A stretch of DNA of 30,526 nucleotides from CAYTET01 sp964436975 (GCA_964436975.1 CAYTET010000016.1:1-30526), one strand, 5' to 3'; positions 7,623-15,870 are shown, numbered from the stretch's first letter. Notes: generated from the letters alone by a model not told the origin. A program made the numbers and translations.

Positions 7623-7934
7623 TCAGTTTTCTTCAATTTTGATGGTTTTGCCATCCGCGCCGGGAGTGGTGGCCAGATAGTTAATGACCGCCTGCTTTAC
7701 CACCGGCCGTGAGGCCCGGCAGCCGTTGATGTTCTTCACCTTGCCGTTAACAAGGGCTGCGGCCATGCCGGCACACCCGGCAAAGCCGCAGCCGCCGCAG
7801 TTAAATCCCGGCAGCAGCTCGGTTACCTTCTTAACCCTTTCATCTTCCTTTATCGCAAAGGCTTTGGATGCGATTCCTAAAGCAAGCCCTAAAAGACCGC
7901 CCAGACCCAGGGCTACCAGGATTACTTTAATCAT
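7623..7934 (-). CDS. rnfB: Minimal RnfB: membrane anchor plus one Fe-S domain
   Basis: RnfB is the ferredoxin-accepting iron-sulfur subunit of the Rnf ion-translocating ferredoxin:NAD oxidoreductase. This 103-residue version has an N-terminal membrane helix (about 2-25) and the family Fe-S domain with C46, C49, C54 and C72 in FNCGGCGFAGC and NGC. It then stops at a short hydrophilic tail. Usual RnfB proteins continue with ferredoxin-like domains holding two or more [4Fe-4S] clusters, and these are absent. Only 65 bases separate the stop from tRNA-His, so there is no room for a detached remainder. The ATG at 7934 overlaps the previous stop (ATGA). Longer frames upstream only shadow the neighbouring gene. 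Confidence 0.85.
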   Translation of the reverse strand: MIKVILVALGLGGLLGLALGIASKAFAIKEDERVKKVTELLPGFNCGGCGFAGCAGMAAALVNGKVKNINGCRASRPVVKQAVINYLATTPGADGKTIKIEEN

Positions 7935-8113
7935 TCGTCTCCCCTCTTTTCTGTTATCCGGCTCGACCGGTGGGCACACATATAATTGGAACATCCGGCA
8001 CACTCCGGCGTCCGACAGCCTTCCGGGGCCGGTGTTTTACGATTTATAAATGACAGCAGGCCGAACAGAACCGCCAAAACGGCCATCAGGCCGAACAGAA
8101 CCAGATATTTCAT
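7931..8113 (-). CDS. Cys-rich single-pass membrane mini-protein inside the rnf operon
   Basis: This 60-residue protein has one N-terminal hydrophobic helix (about 3-22) followed by a soluble tail with C33, C38, C41 and C46 in a C-x4-C-x2-C-x4-C pattern, then a basic/acidic end. The layout resembles the FeoB-associated Cys-rich membrane proteins, but I do not recognise a specific family. It starts directly after the rnfA stop (TAG then ATG, no gap) and its TGA overlaps the rnfB ATG, so it is translated as part of the operon. The four cysteines could bind a metal or Fe-S cluster. A role in electron transfer to, or assembly of, the shortened RnfB is inference. Confidence 0.75.
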   Translation of the reverse strand: MKYLVLFGLMAVLAVLFGLLSFINRKTPAPEGCRTPECAGCSNYMCAHRSSRITEKRGDE

Positions 8114-8695
8114 CTACATCACCCCGGCTAAGCCGGCGATGGCCATCGCCATGATTCCGATAGTAATCAGTGAAATCGGATTGCCTTTAAGCACTGACGG
8201 CGTATCAGCCGCATCCAGACGCTGTCTGATCATTGAGAAAATATAAAGCAGGGCCATAAAGCCGATAGACACGCCTAACGAATTAGCCAGCATACCGGCA
8301 AAGCCGTAGCCGTTTTCAATATTGTTCAGGGCCACATACAGCACACAGCAGTTTGTGGTGATCAAAGGCAGATAGATGCCCAGTGACTTATACAGCTGCG
8401 GGAAGTATTTTTTGATGAATATTTCCACAAACTGGACAAAAGAGGCAATCAGCATGATGAAAGTCACCAGTTCAAGATATTCCAGTTCAAAGGGAACTAA
8501 GATTCCATAGTACAGCGCATAGGTGAAGATGGAAGCCCCGGTTACCACAAAGACAACCGCCAGGCCCATCCCGACGGCCGACTTAGGGTTCTGGGAAGTG
8601 CCCAGAAACGGACAGCAGCCCAGATACTTGGTTAATACGATATTGTTGACAATGATATTGCCAAACAAAAGAAGCAGCCAGGACGAAAGTGTCAT
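8114..8695 (-). CDS. rnfA: Rnf complex subunit A
   Basis: RnfA is an integral membrane subunit homologous to RnfE. The pair forms the inverted-topology core of the ion pump and shares a [2Fe-2S] cluster in the membrane. This 193-residue protein has six hydrophobic helices, with Cys pairs C27/C28 in YLGCCPFLG and C116/C117 in TTNCCVLY at the expected half-membrane positions. Length and opening motif (NNIVLTKYLG) are typical. Its ATG overlaps the rnfE stop as ATGA, and its own stop is immediately followed by the ATG of the Cys-rich mini-protein. Confidence 0.96.
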   Translation of the reverse strand: MTLSSWLLLLFGNIIVNNIVLTKYLGCCPFLGTSQNPKSAVGMGLAVVFVVTGASIFTYALYYGILVPFELEYLELVTFIMLIASFVQFVEIFIKKYFPQLYKSLGIYLPLITTNCCVLYVALNNIENGYGFAGMLANSLGVSIGFMALLYIFSMIRQRLDAADTPSVLKGNPISLITIGIMAMAIAGLAGVM

Positions 8696-9339
8696 TGGGC
8701 AGCCTCCGTTTCTTTGCTTTCGCTTTTATTCTTGATGAAAGTGAACAAGGCCGCCAGCAGGCCAAACGTCAGAAAGGCGCCGACCGAACTGTCAAAAATC
8801 TGCAGCGTATAAGCATCCGGGATCAGCCGGATATCAAAAAGCACTGCTTCATTGAAGGGATTGGTCAGCGACAGGCAGCCGGTGGCTAAAAGCTGGCGGA
8901 TCAGACCCATCAGCACAATGGCTGTCAGATAGCCCAGCCCCATGACACAGGCATCTTTGACAGCGGTTATGACATTGTTTTTAGAAGCACAGGCCTCAGC
9001 CCGCCCTAAAATCAGGCAGTTGACCACAATCAGGGACAGAAAACTGCCCAGGGCCTGATATAAGGAAGGAGCATAGGCATGGATGAGCATCTCGACGACT
9101 TCCACCATTGTCGCAATGATGACAATGAATACCGGAATGCGGATTTCATCAGGCACAATGTGGCGGATCAGGGAAATGATGATTTCCGAAAACAGCAGAA
9201 CTATAAAGACGCATAATGCCATGCCTAAAGCATTATTCAGATTATTTGATACCGCCAGACAGCCGCACAGGCCCAGATACAGGGAAAAGACCGGATTTTC
9301 GGTGAAAATCTTTTTAAACAAAGAGTTCTTTTTTTTCAT
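8692..9339 (-). CDS. rnfE: Rnf complex subunit E
   Basis: RnfE is the second inverted membrane core subunit of the Rnf pump. In 215 residues there are about six helices. NPVFSLYLGLCGCLAVS near the N-terminus and IVVNCLILGRAEACAS in the middle carry the cysteines that, with RnfA, hold the intramembrane [2Fe-2S] cluster. The C-terminus ends in a Lys/Glu-rich cytoplasmic tail. It lies 18 bases after rnfG and overlaps rnfA by four bases. Confidence 0.96.
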   Translation of the reverse strand: MKKKNSLFKKIFTENPVFSLYLGLCGCLAVSNNLNNALGMALCVFIVLLFSEIIISLIRHIVPDEIRIPVFIVIIATMVEVVEMLIHAYAPSLYQALGSFLSLIVVNCLILGRAEACASKNNVITAVKDACVMGLGYLTAIVLMGLIRQLLATGCLSLTNPFNEAVLFDIRLIPDAYTLQIFDSSVGAFLTFGLLAALFTFIKNKSESKETEAAQ

Positions 9340-9357
9340 TTCACTGTCATGTCCTTT

Positions 9358-9870
9358 CTATTTGCCCTGGGCAAGCCAGAAGTCATAGACAGCCTGCAGG
9401 CCGCTCTGAACGGCTTTGGAAGAACGGGTGGCTCCCGTCAGAACATCAGGCTGCTTGCCGCCGCTTAAGCCGTTGACATAGTCAGGGTATTCAGCCGTCA
9501 GCCGCTGGCCGAAGCCGGGTGAATCAGAATTGCTGATGAGGGTAAAGCCGGAATAAACGCCGTCATAATCAATGCCCACCATGAAAACCAGCGAGTTCTT
9601 GCCGTTATAGCCGGTCACGGATACCTGAAAGATATCGCCGCAGCCTTCCGCCTTATACCAGCTGACAATCTGCGAATCGCAGTCAGCCGGCAGCGTCTGG
9701 GCGGTAAATGACGAAGCCTTCGGGAAGACCTTTTTCAGGGTTGTGTTGACGGTAACAGCTTCATTCTCTTTAATGATGGGCGCCGTCAGGCTGTTGACAG
9801 CCGTCAGCAGCAAGGCCGCCAGACAGGCTACAACGGCCAGAAAGCCAGCCAGATAGAATGATCTTTTCAT
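9358..9870 (-). CDS. rnfG: Rnf complex subunit G (covalent FMN)
   Basis: RnfG is an extracytoplasmic flavoprotein anchored by one N-terminal helix (about 5-28) and carrying FMN bound covalently to a Thr. The FMN-binding domain ends with LTGATRSSKAV, matching the S/T-G-A-T-x-S/T attachment consensus recognised by ApbE. Before it, DSPGFGQRL is the usual PGxG segment. The 170-residue length is on the short side but normal. Its ATG overlaps the rnfD TGA by one base (TGATG), so the two are translationally coupled. apbE lies about 6 kb away on the other strand. Confidence 0.95.
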   Translation of the reverse strand: MKRSFYLAGFLAVVACLAALLLTAVNSLTAPIIKENEAVTVNTTLKKVFPKASSFTAQTLPADCDSQIVSWYKAEGCGDIFQVSVTGYNGKNSLVFMVGIDYDGVYSGFTLISNSDSPGFGQRLTAEYPDYVNGLSGGKQPDVLTGATRSSKAVQSGLQAVYDFWLAQGK

Positions 9871-11366
9871 CAGTTGCCGCCTCCCTGATAATCCGCCAGC
9901 GCCCTGGCTACCGCCGCTGCGACTGACGAAGATGTGGCCGTAGCGCCGCTGACAGCATCAACGCTGCCCTCACTGGTCTGGCCGATAAACTGCGACAGGA
10001 AGCGGTCAGTCTCCGTCTTGTTGCCGCCGTATTGATTATCCGACAGCTTCTCATAGCTGATTTCCCAGACCGTACCGTCTTTTTTGTTAATGGAAACTTC
10101 AATTATATTAGGACTCTTAACGGCATATTCGTTATCCGCCGAAAGCGAAGCATACCCCTTCACTTCAATGCGGTAGGAAACCGTGTCGATATTATCTGAT
10201 TTGGACAGAATAACAGCTTCATTGGCCTGATAGCTGTCATTCAGAGGCAGCGGCTTCTCAGCATCAAGAAAGCCGTCATTTTTGGCATCATAGGCCGTCA
10301 GCGAGCCGCTGGTAATGCCGATGATGATCAGGGCTCCGGCAAAAGCCGCCGCCGTCAGATCAAAATTGCGTCTTTTCATGACATCCTGGGCCCCGGCTGT
10401 CAGATGGTCAAGCAGCGGGGTAAACATATTCATTATCAGAATTGAATACATCACGCCTTCCGGCAGATTGCCAAAAAGCCTTATGACAATGGTAATAAAG
10501 CCGCAGCCGATGCCAAAAAGCAGCTGGCCGGCCACACTGGTCGGACTGGTAACCGGTTCGGTCACCATGAAAACCGCTCCGAACATCACCCCGCCGGTCA
10601 GCAGGTGGAATAAAACATACCAGATGCCGGTATCAAAGCGGAGGGCCACAATACCCGCACAGCAGGCAATCGTCAGGATAAAGGCAAACGGTGCATGCCA
10701 GTCGATATCCCGGCGGTATAAAAGCCAGCCGCCGGCTAGCAGGATCAGAATAGCACTGGTTTCGCCCAGCGCCCCGGTATAAGTGCCCCAGAAAAGCGAT
10801 GAAAGCCCGCCAAACTGCTCCAGCAGCTGACCGGCCGTAACGCTGTCATTGATCAGCCAGCCATAAGTTGTGGACATCGTCAGCGTCGGTGTGGCCGAAG
10901 TTACAACATCAGCCGCACTCTGGCTGCCAAAGCAGACCACCATAAAGATCCGTCCCACAATGGCCGGGTTAAAAATGTTCTGGCCAAATCCGCCATAGAC
11001 CAGCTTGCCGAATACAATGGCGAAGACAGTGCTGACAATCAGCGAATAATAAGTCACATCAATCGGACACATCAGGGTCAGAATCAGCGCCGTTATCCAG
11101 GGAAAAGAAGTCGACAGATAACCTATGACATCTTTGTCTTTCTTTGCCGCCAGACACCATACGGTTTCTACCGCCACCGAAATCGCCACTGAGACGGCCA
11201 GCAGGCCGATTACCCGCAGTCCGTACATCAGCTGGTAGTTAATGCTGTAGAAAAGCACCGCAAAAACGCTGACCACCGCCAGGGTGATCGTCAGATCGCG
11301 CATAATATGCTTGGTATTCATCCCACTGTAATAGTTGGGAGCTGTACTGAAATGAACTTTTGCCAT
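9870..11366 (-). CDS. rnfD: Rnf complex subunit D with extra C-terminal FMN-binding domain
   Basis: The first ~357 residues form the multi-helix RnfD/NqrB membrane subunit, with VYGGFGQNIFNPA (about 123-135) and the covalent-flavin segment EPVTSPTSVAG (270-280). Ordinary RnfD ends near 310-350 residues. This one has 498. The extra part (about 385-495) looks like a second RnfG-type FMN-binding domain, with a beta-rich region and then VSGATATSS at 472-480, a good S-G-A-T-x-S/T-S site for ApbE. The complex could therefore carry three covalent flavins (RnfD core, RnfD tail, RnfG). No break or extra start separates the domains. The ATG at 11366 follows GGAGGGG, 21 bases after rnfC. Confidence 0.93.
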   Translation of the reverse strand: MAKVHFSTAPNYYSGMNTKHIMRDLTITLAVVSVFAVLFYSINYQLMYGLRVIGLLAVSVAISVAVETVWCLAAKKDKDVIGYLSTSFPWITALILTLMCPIDVTYYSLIVSTVFAIVFGKLVYGGFGQNIFNPAIVGRIFMVVCFGSQSAADVVTSATPTLTMSTTYGWLINDSVTAGQLLEQFGGLSSLFWGTYTGALGETSAILILLAGGWLLYRRDIDWHAPFAFILTIACCAGIVALRFDTGIWYVLFHLLTGGVMFGAVFMVTEPVTSPTSVAGQLLFGIGCGFITIVIRLFGNLPEGVMYSILIMNMFTPLLDHLTAGAQDVMKRRNFDLTAAAFAGALIIIGITSGSLTAYDAKNDGFLDAEKPLPLNDSYQANEAVILSKSDNIDTVSYRIEVKGYASLSADNEYAVKSPNIIEVSINKKDGTVWEISYEKLSDNQYGGNKTETDRFLSQFIGQTSEGSVDAVSGATATSSSVAAAVARALADYQGGGN

Positions 11367-11387
11367 GTTCCGGTCTTTCCCCTCCTA

Positions 11388-12683
11388 TTACTTGCCTGAT
11401 AAAATCTTCAGATTGCGCTTGGCCCGCCGGACATATTCGGTAATCGGCAGATGGCTCGGGCACACATAAGAGCAGGTTCCGCACTCAATGCAGGTATCGG
11501 TCTGCAGCTGTTTCAGATAATTCATGTCATTGGCTTTATTAGCCAGATTGATCCGCACTGGCTCAAGGCCGCGCGGGCAGTAATCGGCACAGCGGCCGCA
11601 GTGAAGACAGGCCATCTCATGATGCGGCTCCCACTTCAGAACCATTACGCCGTTCATATGCGGATTGATAACCAGCTGGTCATTGGCCATGGAAGTGCCC
11701 ATCATCGGCCCGCCGCAGATAATTTTAACATCATCTGAGGTATAGCCGCCCAGCGCCGCTATGGCAGCCGTGATCGGAGTGCCGACTTTGGCCGATACAA
11801 CCGCATTGTAGCGCAGTCCGTCACCGGCAAAAGTGATCAGCTTCTCCGTTATAGTCCGGCCGTACAGAAAGGCCTGGGCCACGGCCAGACAGGTGGTGGC
11901 ATTATTGACAATGGCGCCAACCTCGCTGGGAAGTGATTTATACTCCTGCTTCATAACCTGGCGAACAACCAGCCGCTCCCAGCCAAAGGGATAAAAATCT
12001 TTAAATTCATATATTGAAATGAGCGGATCGATGCCGATCTTCTCTTTCAGCTGTTCAATGGTCTGCCGGTGGATATTCTTAATGGCAATAACAACTTTAG
12101 CACCGCGGGCCATCTTTGACATGATCCGGCAGCCCACAATAAAATCATCTATATGAGACGAAATATTGGCACAGTCGGTGGTCAGATAAGGCTCGCATTC
12201 CACGGCATTTATTATGACAGTGCTGATGGGTTCAGTTGTCATGTATTTGACATAAGTAGGAAAACCGGCGCCGCCGCAGCCGACTATGCCGGCGGTCTTA
12301 ATATAATCGATCATGGCCTCAACCGAAGCGGCCTGCCAGTCTAAAACCGGCAGCTCTCTTTTTACGGTATTGCGGCCGTCATTGGCGATTACCAGATGAT
12401 CAACCATCTTGAAATCGGAGTAAATCCGCTTCTCTATACCCAGCACCGTTCCGGAAACACTGGAGAAAATGGGAATGGGAAACCGGCTCTGCTGAACAGC
12501 CACCTGCATGCCGGCACAGACAGTGTCATTGACATTTACCAGCATTTTGACATCAGTGGCGGTCATGTTGGCCAGCGGTATATAAACCTTATCGCCCGGG
12601 GCTACCGGGACAACCGGATGGCCTTCGGTCAGGTCTTTATGACCGTTCATATGGATTTTCATATGTCCAGTAAACAATGGCAT
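11388..12683 (-). CDS. rnfC: Rnf complex subunit C (NADH-binding)
   Basis: RnfC is the peripheral cytoplasmic subunit that binds NAD(H) and FMN and passes electrons through two [4Fe-4S] clusters. In 431 residues the glycine-rich nucleotide site GIVGCGGAGFPTYVK lies about one third in. The C-terminal part has two cluster motifs, CLHCGRCADYCPRG and CIECGTCSYVCPSHLP. The N-terminus LFTGHMKIHMNGHKDL aligns in pattern with the family F-x-G-G-x-H-x-x-H-K-x-L opening, supporting the ATG at 12683 over the internal ATG seven codons later. An AGGGG site lies about 11 bases upstream. It is the first gene of the rnf operon. Confidence 0.95.
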   Translation of the reverse strand: MPLFTGHMKIHMNGHKDLTEGHPVVPVAPGDKVYIPLANMTATDVKMLVNVNDTVCAGMQVAVQQSRFPIPIFSSVSGTVLGIEKRIYSDFKMVDHLVIANDGRNTVKRELPVLDWQAASVEAMIDYIKTAGIVGCGGAGFPTYVKYMTTEPISTVIINAVECEPYLTTDCANISSHIDDFIVGCRIMSKMARGAKVVIAIKNIHRQTIEQLKEKIGIDPLISIYEFKDFYPFGWERLVVRQVMKQEYKSLPSEVGAIVNNATTCLAVAQAFLYGRTITEKLITFAGDGLRYNAVVSAKVGTPITAAIAALGGYTSDDVKIICGGPMMGTSMANDQLVINPHMNGVMVLKWEPHHEMACLHCGRCADYCPRGLEPVRINLANKANDMNYLKQLQTDTCIECGTCSYVCPSHLPITEYVRRAKRNLKILSGK

Positions 12684-12717
12684 AACGAACAGATCCCCTT
12701 TTGTAGCAACATTTAAG

Positions 12718-12746
12718 ATTATAGCATTATCTTACCAGACTGACCA
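12718..12746 (-). promoter_or_regulatory. Promoter of the rnf operon (extended -10)
   Basis: On the minus strand TATAAT (12723-12718) is preceded by TGC, making an extended -10. A -35-like TGGTCA (12746-12741) lies 17 bases further up. The start would be near 12711, giving a leader of about 28 bases. Confidence 0.7.
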
Positions 12747-12754
12747 CCGTTATT

Positions 12755-12780
12755 GTTATATAACTATTGTTTATCACAAT
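12755..12780. promoter_or_regulatory. Adjacent palindromes between the rnf and M16 promoters
   Basis: GTTATATAAC at 12755-12764 is a perfect 10-bp palindrome. Directly after it, ATTGT-TTATC-ACAAT (12766-12780) is a perfect inverted repeat with a five-base spacer. They sit just upstream of the rnf -35. The TTGT...ACAA ends recall redox-sensor (Rex) sites, but the spacing differs from the 18-bp Rex consensus, so a named regulator is not supported. Confidence 0.3.
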
Positions 12781-12834
12781 CTGCCCTTTTCTTTTTTAAA
12801 GACCGGCTCATTTACTGACCGGACCGGTAATAAT

Positions 12835-12863
12835 TTGACGGCGGCTGTTTATTACCTTATAAA
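12835..12863 (+). promoter_or_regulatory. Promoter of the M16 peptidase gene
   Basis: TTGACG (12835-12840), a 17-base spacer and TATAAA (12858-12863) form a strong sigma-A promoter. The start near 12870 rules out translation from a TTG at 12835 and supports the ATG at 12901 with AGGAGG at 12890-12895. Confidence 0.8.
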
Positions 12864-12900
12864 TATAGTTATTGCATCCCTACTCAGGGCAGGAGGTCTT

Positions 12901-13716
12901 ATGGAATTAAGCCAATTGACTGCTTATCAAATAATCGAAAGGAAAGAGCTTCCCGATATCAGTGCTACCCAGATTCTGCTGCAGCACAAGAAAAGCGGCG
13001 CCCGCGTTTTAGTCATTCCCTGTGCCGACACCAATAAAGTATTTTCCATTGGTTTCCGCACGCCGCCGGCTGATTCGACCGGGGTGGCGCACATCATTGA
13101 ACACTCGGTGCTGTGCGGATCAGACAAATTTCCAATAAAGGATCCTTTCATTGAACTGGCTTCCGGCTCGCTGAACACTTTCATCAATGCCATCACCTTC
13201 GGCGACAAGACGGTCTATCCGATTGCCTCGACCAACCAAAAAGATTTCCGCAATCTGACCGATGTCTACATGGATGCCGTTCTGCATCCCAGCATCTATA
13301 AGACTGACAAGATATTCAAACAGGAAGGCTGGAGCTACCGGCTGGATAATGCCGATGCCCCTCTTGTCTGCAACGGTGTTGTCTATAATGAAATGAAGGG
13401 AGCCTTCTCGTCACCGGATGAGGTAATCAGCCGGGAGATCTGCAACTCGCTTTTCCCGGATACGCCTTACGGTGTGGAATCAGGCGGCGACCCCGACCAT
13501 ATTCCCGATCTTACCTATGAGCAGTTTATTGCTTTCCATCAGCGCTATTATCATCCTTCCAACAGCTATATCTACCTTTATGGCGATATGGATGTGGCTG
13601 AATCGCTTACCTGGCTGGATGAAGCCTATCTCAATGGCTATGACCGGCTGGATATTGATTCCCATATTCCCTTTTACCCAGATGGCTTCCAAGACGATTG
13701 CCTATCCGCTGGCTGA
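12901..13716 (+). CDS. M16C zinc peptidase (PreP-like), N-terminal part, frameshifted
   Basis: This is the 5' part of a PreP/M16C-type metallopeptidase, which degrades peptides inside a closing two-half chamber. The inverted zinc motif HIIEH is at residues 64-68, and the third ligand is E164 in VVYNEMKGAF. The frame is family-like up to HIPF (residue 258), then runs into 14 unrelated residues and a TGA at 13714-13716. Removing one T from the TTTT at 13672-13675 makes it continue as HIPFTQMASKT into the next frame, giving a protein of 969 residues, the normal length. This fits either one inserted base in the genome or a sequencing/assembly error. Confidence 0.88.
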   Translation: MELSQLTAYQIIERKELPDISATQILLQHKKSGARVLVIPCADTNKVFSIGFRTPPADSTGVAHIIEHSVLCGSDKFPIKDPFIELASGSLNTFINAITFGDKTVYPIASTNQKDFRNLTDVYMDAVLHPSIYKTDKIFKQEGWSYRLDNADAPLVCNGVVYNEMKGAFSSPDEVISREICNSLFPDTPYGVESGGDPDHIPDLTYEQFIAFHQRYYHPSNSYIYLYGDMDVAESLTWLDEAYLNGYDRLDIDSHIPFYPDGFQDDCLSAG

Positions 13717-15811
13717 CAGCGACAGTGAAGATGACAATACCTATCTGTGCTGGAATGTGGTGACCGGTGATTATGCCGATATCAGCCGGCAGCTGGCGGT
13801 CAGCGTGCTGCGGGTGGCCTTAATTGATGCCCCCGGGGCCCCGCTGAAGCAGGCCCTGCTGGACAAACACATCGGCAAAGACATTTATGGCAGCAGCAAT
13901 GATGAGATTCTGCAGCCCTACTTTGGCATAACAGCCAAAAACGCCAATGCCGCCGATGCCCCTGAGTTTACCAAAACCATCTATGATACCCTGCGCCAGC
14001 TGGCTTCATCCGGACTTAACCATAAGGCGCTGACCGGAATTCTTAATGTTATGGAGTTCAACTTCCGGCAGGCTGATTTCGGCCGGCTGCCCAAAGGGCT
14101 GATGTATAACTTTCTGGCCCTGCAGTCCTGGCTTTACGATGATGCCAAGCCGACTCTTTATCTGCAGCCGCTGGCCGTATATGCCGACCTGCGCCGGAAA
14201 ATAGACGAAAACTACTTTGAAGACCTGATCAGCCAGCTGCTTGTCAGCAATAATCATGCCGCTGTTTTAGTGGCAGTCGGCCAGAAAGGCCTGGCCGCTT
14301 TGCGCCAGCAGGAAAGCGAGGCCGCCCTGGCCCGCCGCAAGGCCGCCCTGACTCCGGCTGAAATCAGCCAGCTGGTTGAGCAGACCCGCCAGCTTAAGGA
14401 ATTCCAGGAAACACCCGATACGGCCCAGGCGCTGGCTTCAATTCCGCGGCTGCAGCGCTCTGATATCGGCACAGCCGCTCCGCAGATGGCCAATGCCGTC
14501 AGTGAAAGCCTTATCGGCGGCCATAAAATAGAAACACTGTTTCATTCCGTGGCCGGCAACGGCATCGGCTATATTAATCTGGCTTTTGATGCGGCGGCCG
14601 CGGACAGTGCTGATCTGCCCTATATCGGCCTGCTGACGGAAGTGCTGGGCTATGTCGATACTGATGATTACCGCTATACTGATCTTTTCAATGAAATCAA
14701 TATCGTCACCGGCGGCATTGATACCCACTATGATCTCTTTACCGATCTGACGGCGGAAAAGCCTTATATTGCCAAATATACCGTCAGTTTGAAAGCCATG
14801 ATCAGCCAGCTGGACAAAGCGGTTCCCCTGGTCATGCAGATCATCGGCCATTCCCGTTTTGATGATGCCAAGCGGCTGCATGAAATAATCAGTCAGTGCC
14901 GCTCCCAGCTTGAATCCCGGCTGACCAACAACGGCGATTATGCGGCCAGCCAGCGGGCCAGTGCCTATCTGAATGCCAAGGCAGCCGCAGCGGATGCCAC
15001 CGGCGGCATTTCTTACTATCGTTTCTTAAAGGATCTGGAGACCAACTTCGACAGCCGCAGCCAGCAGCTGAGCGATCGGCTGGCCAAACTGGCCGGCCAG
15101 TTCTTCACCCTTGACCATCTGATGATCAACTACTCCTGTGCCGACGCTGACCAGCCGGCTGTTGCCAAACAGTTTGAAACATCCTTAACGGATTTGCCGT
15201 CACTGCCCAGCAAGCCGGACTGCTATATCAAGCCGCTGGGCCGGCTTAATGAAGGATTGAAAACATCCGGAACAATCCAATATGTTACGGCCACCGGCCA
15301 GTTCAGCCAGCCCTTCACCGGGGCTCTGACAATTCTGACAACCATTCTGACCCTGGACTATCTGTGGACCAATCTGCGGGTCAAGGGCGGAGCATATGGC
15401 TGTTCAGCCCGCTTCACCATGGACGGCCAGGGCTGCTTTACTTCCTACCGCGACCCTAACCTCAGAAACACCTTTGAAGTCTACCAGAATGTTGTCGCTT
15501 ATCTTCAGCAGTTCAGTGCGACGGAAGAGGAAATGACTAAATTTGTCATCGGCACTATCGGCAATCTTGATACCCCGATGACACCAAGTATGTTCAACAG
15601 ATGGTGCTTTGGAAATTACCTCAGTCATCATACCCAGCAGCAGATTCAGCAGACCCGCGACCAGATTCTGGCCGCTCAGCCGGCTGATATCCAGGCTCTG
15701 GCGGACTGCATGCAGCAGATTCTGGACTGCGACTGCCGCTGTGTTATCGGCTCAGCCGCCGCTATTGATAAAGATAAAGATCTGTTTGCCGTTACGGCCG
15801 ATCTGCTGTAA
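13676..15811 (+). CDS. M16C zinc peptidase (PreP-like), C-terminal part, frameshifted
   Basis: This is the remaining 711 residues of the same peptidase, in the +1 frame relative to the 5' part. It opens with the TIAYPLADSDSEDD strand and covers the rest of the first half, the helical hinge (Ala/Gln/Arg-rich, around 14300-14420) and the catalytically silent second half. That half has the family NLRVKGGAYGCSARF segment near 15375-15412, which binds substrate in M16 enzymes. There are no other stops or shifts, so decay, if real, is recent. This frame also stays open upstream to 13472, but that part is out of frame with the conserved N-terminal sequence. I see no start signal at 13676, so without frame repair this half would probably not be made. 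Confidence 0.85.
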   Translation, partial: TQMASKTIAYPLADSDSEDDNTYLCWNVVTGDYADISRQLAVSVLRVALIDAPGAPLKQALLDKHIGKDIYGSSNDEILQPYFGITAKNANAADAPEFTKTIYDTLRQLASSGLNHKALTGILNVMEFNFRQADFGRLPKGLMYNFLALQSWLYDDAKPTLYLQPLAVYADLRRKIDENYFEDLISQLLVSNNHAAVLVAVGQKGLAALRQQESEAALARRKAALTPAEISQLVEQTRQLKEFQETPDTAQALASIPRLQRSDIGTAAPQMANAVSESLIGGHKIETLFHSVAGNGIGYINLAFDAAAADSADLPYIGLLTEVLGYVDTDDYRYTDLFNEINIVTGGIDTHYDLFTDLTAEKPYIAKYTVSLKAMISQLDKAVPLVMQIIGHSRFDDAKRLHEIISQCRSQLESRLTNNGDYAASQRASAYLNAKAAAADATGGISYYRFLKDLETNFDSRSQQLSDRLAKLAGQFFTLDHLMINYSCADADQPAVAKQFETSLTDLPSLPSKPDCYIKPLGRLNEGLKTSGTIQYVTATGQFSQPFTGALTILTTILTLDYLWTNLRVKGGAYGCSARFTMDGQGCFTSYRDPNLRNTFEVYQNVVAYLQQFSATEEEMTKFVIGTIGNLDTPMTPSMFNRWCFGNYLSHHTQQQIQQTRDQILAAQPADIQALADCMQQILDCDCRCVIGSAAAIDKDKDLFAVTADLL

Positions 15812-15816
15812 AACAG

Positions 15817-15851
15817 CCGGGAAAAGAGGCTCTCTTTTCCCGGTTTCTTTT
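15817..15851 (+). terminator. Terminator after the M16 gene
   Basis: A perfect 12-bp stem (CCGGGAAAAGAG at 15817-15828 with CTCTTTTCCCGG at 15832-15843) has a GCT loop and is followed by TTTCTTTT. It separates the peptidase transcript from apbE. Confidence 0.93.
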
Positions 15852-15870
15852 ATCCGCCTTCTTTTCGTGT

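Noticed and set aside
7623..7934. RnfB shortened by a frameshift or premature stop
   Set aside because: Only 65 bases separate its stop from tRNA-His, and they do not encode ferredoxin Cys motifs in any frame, so there is no hidden remainder.
12835..12900. Upstream TTG start for the M16 peptidase
   Set aside because: The TTG coincides with the -35 element, the predicted transcript starts near 12870, and AGGAGG serves the ATG at 12901.
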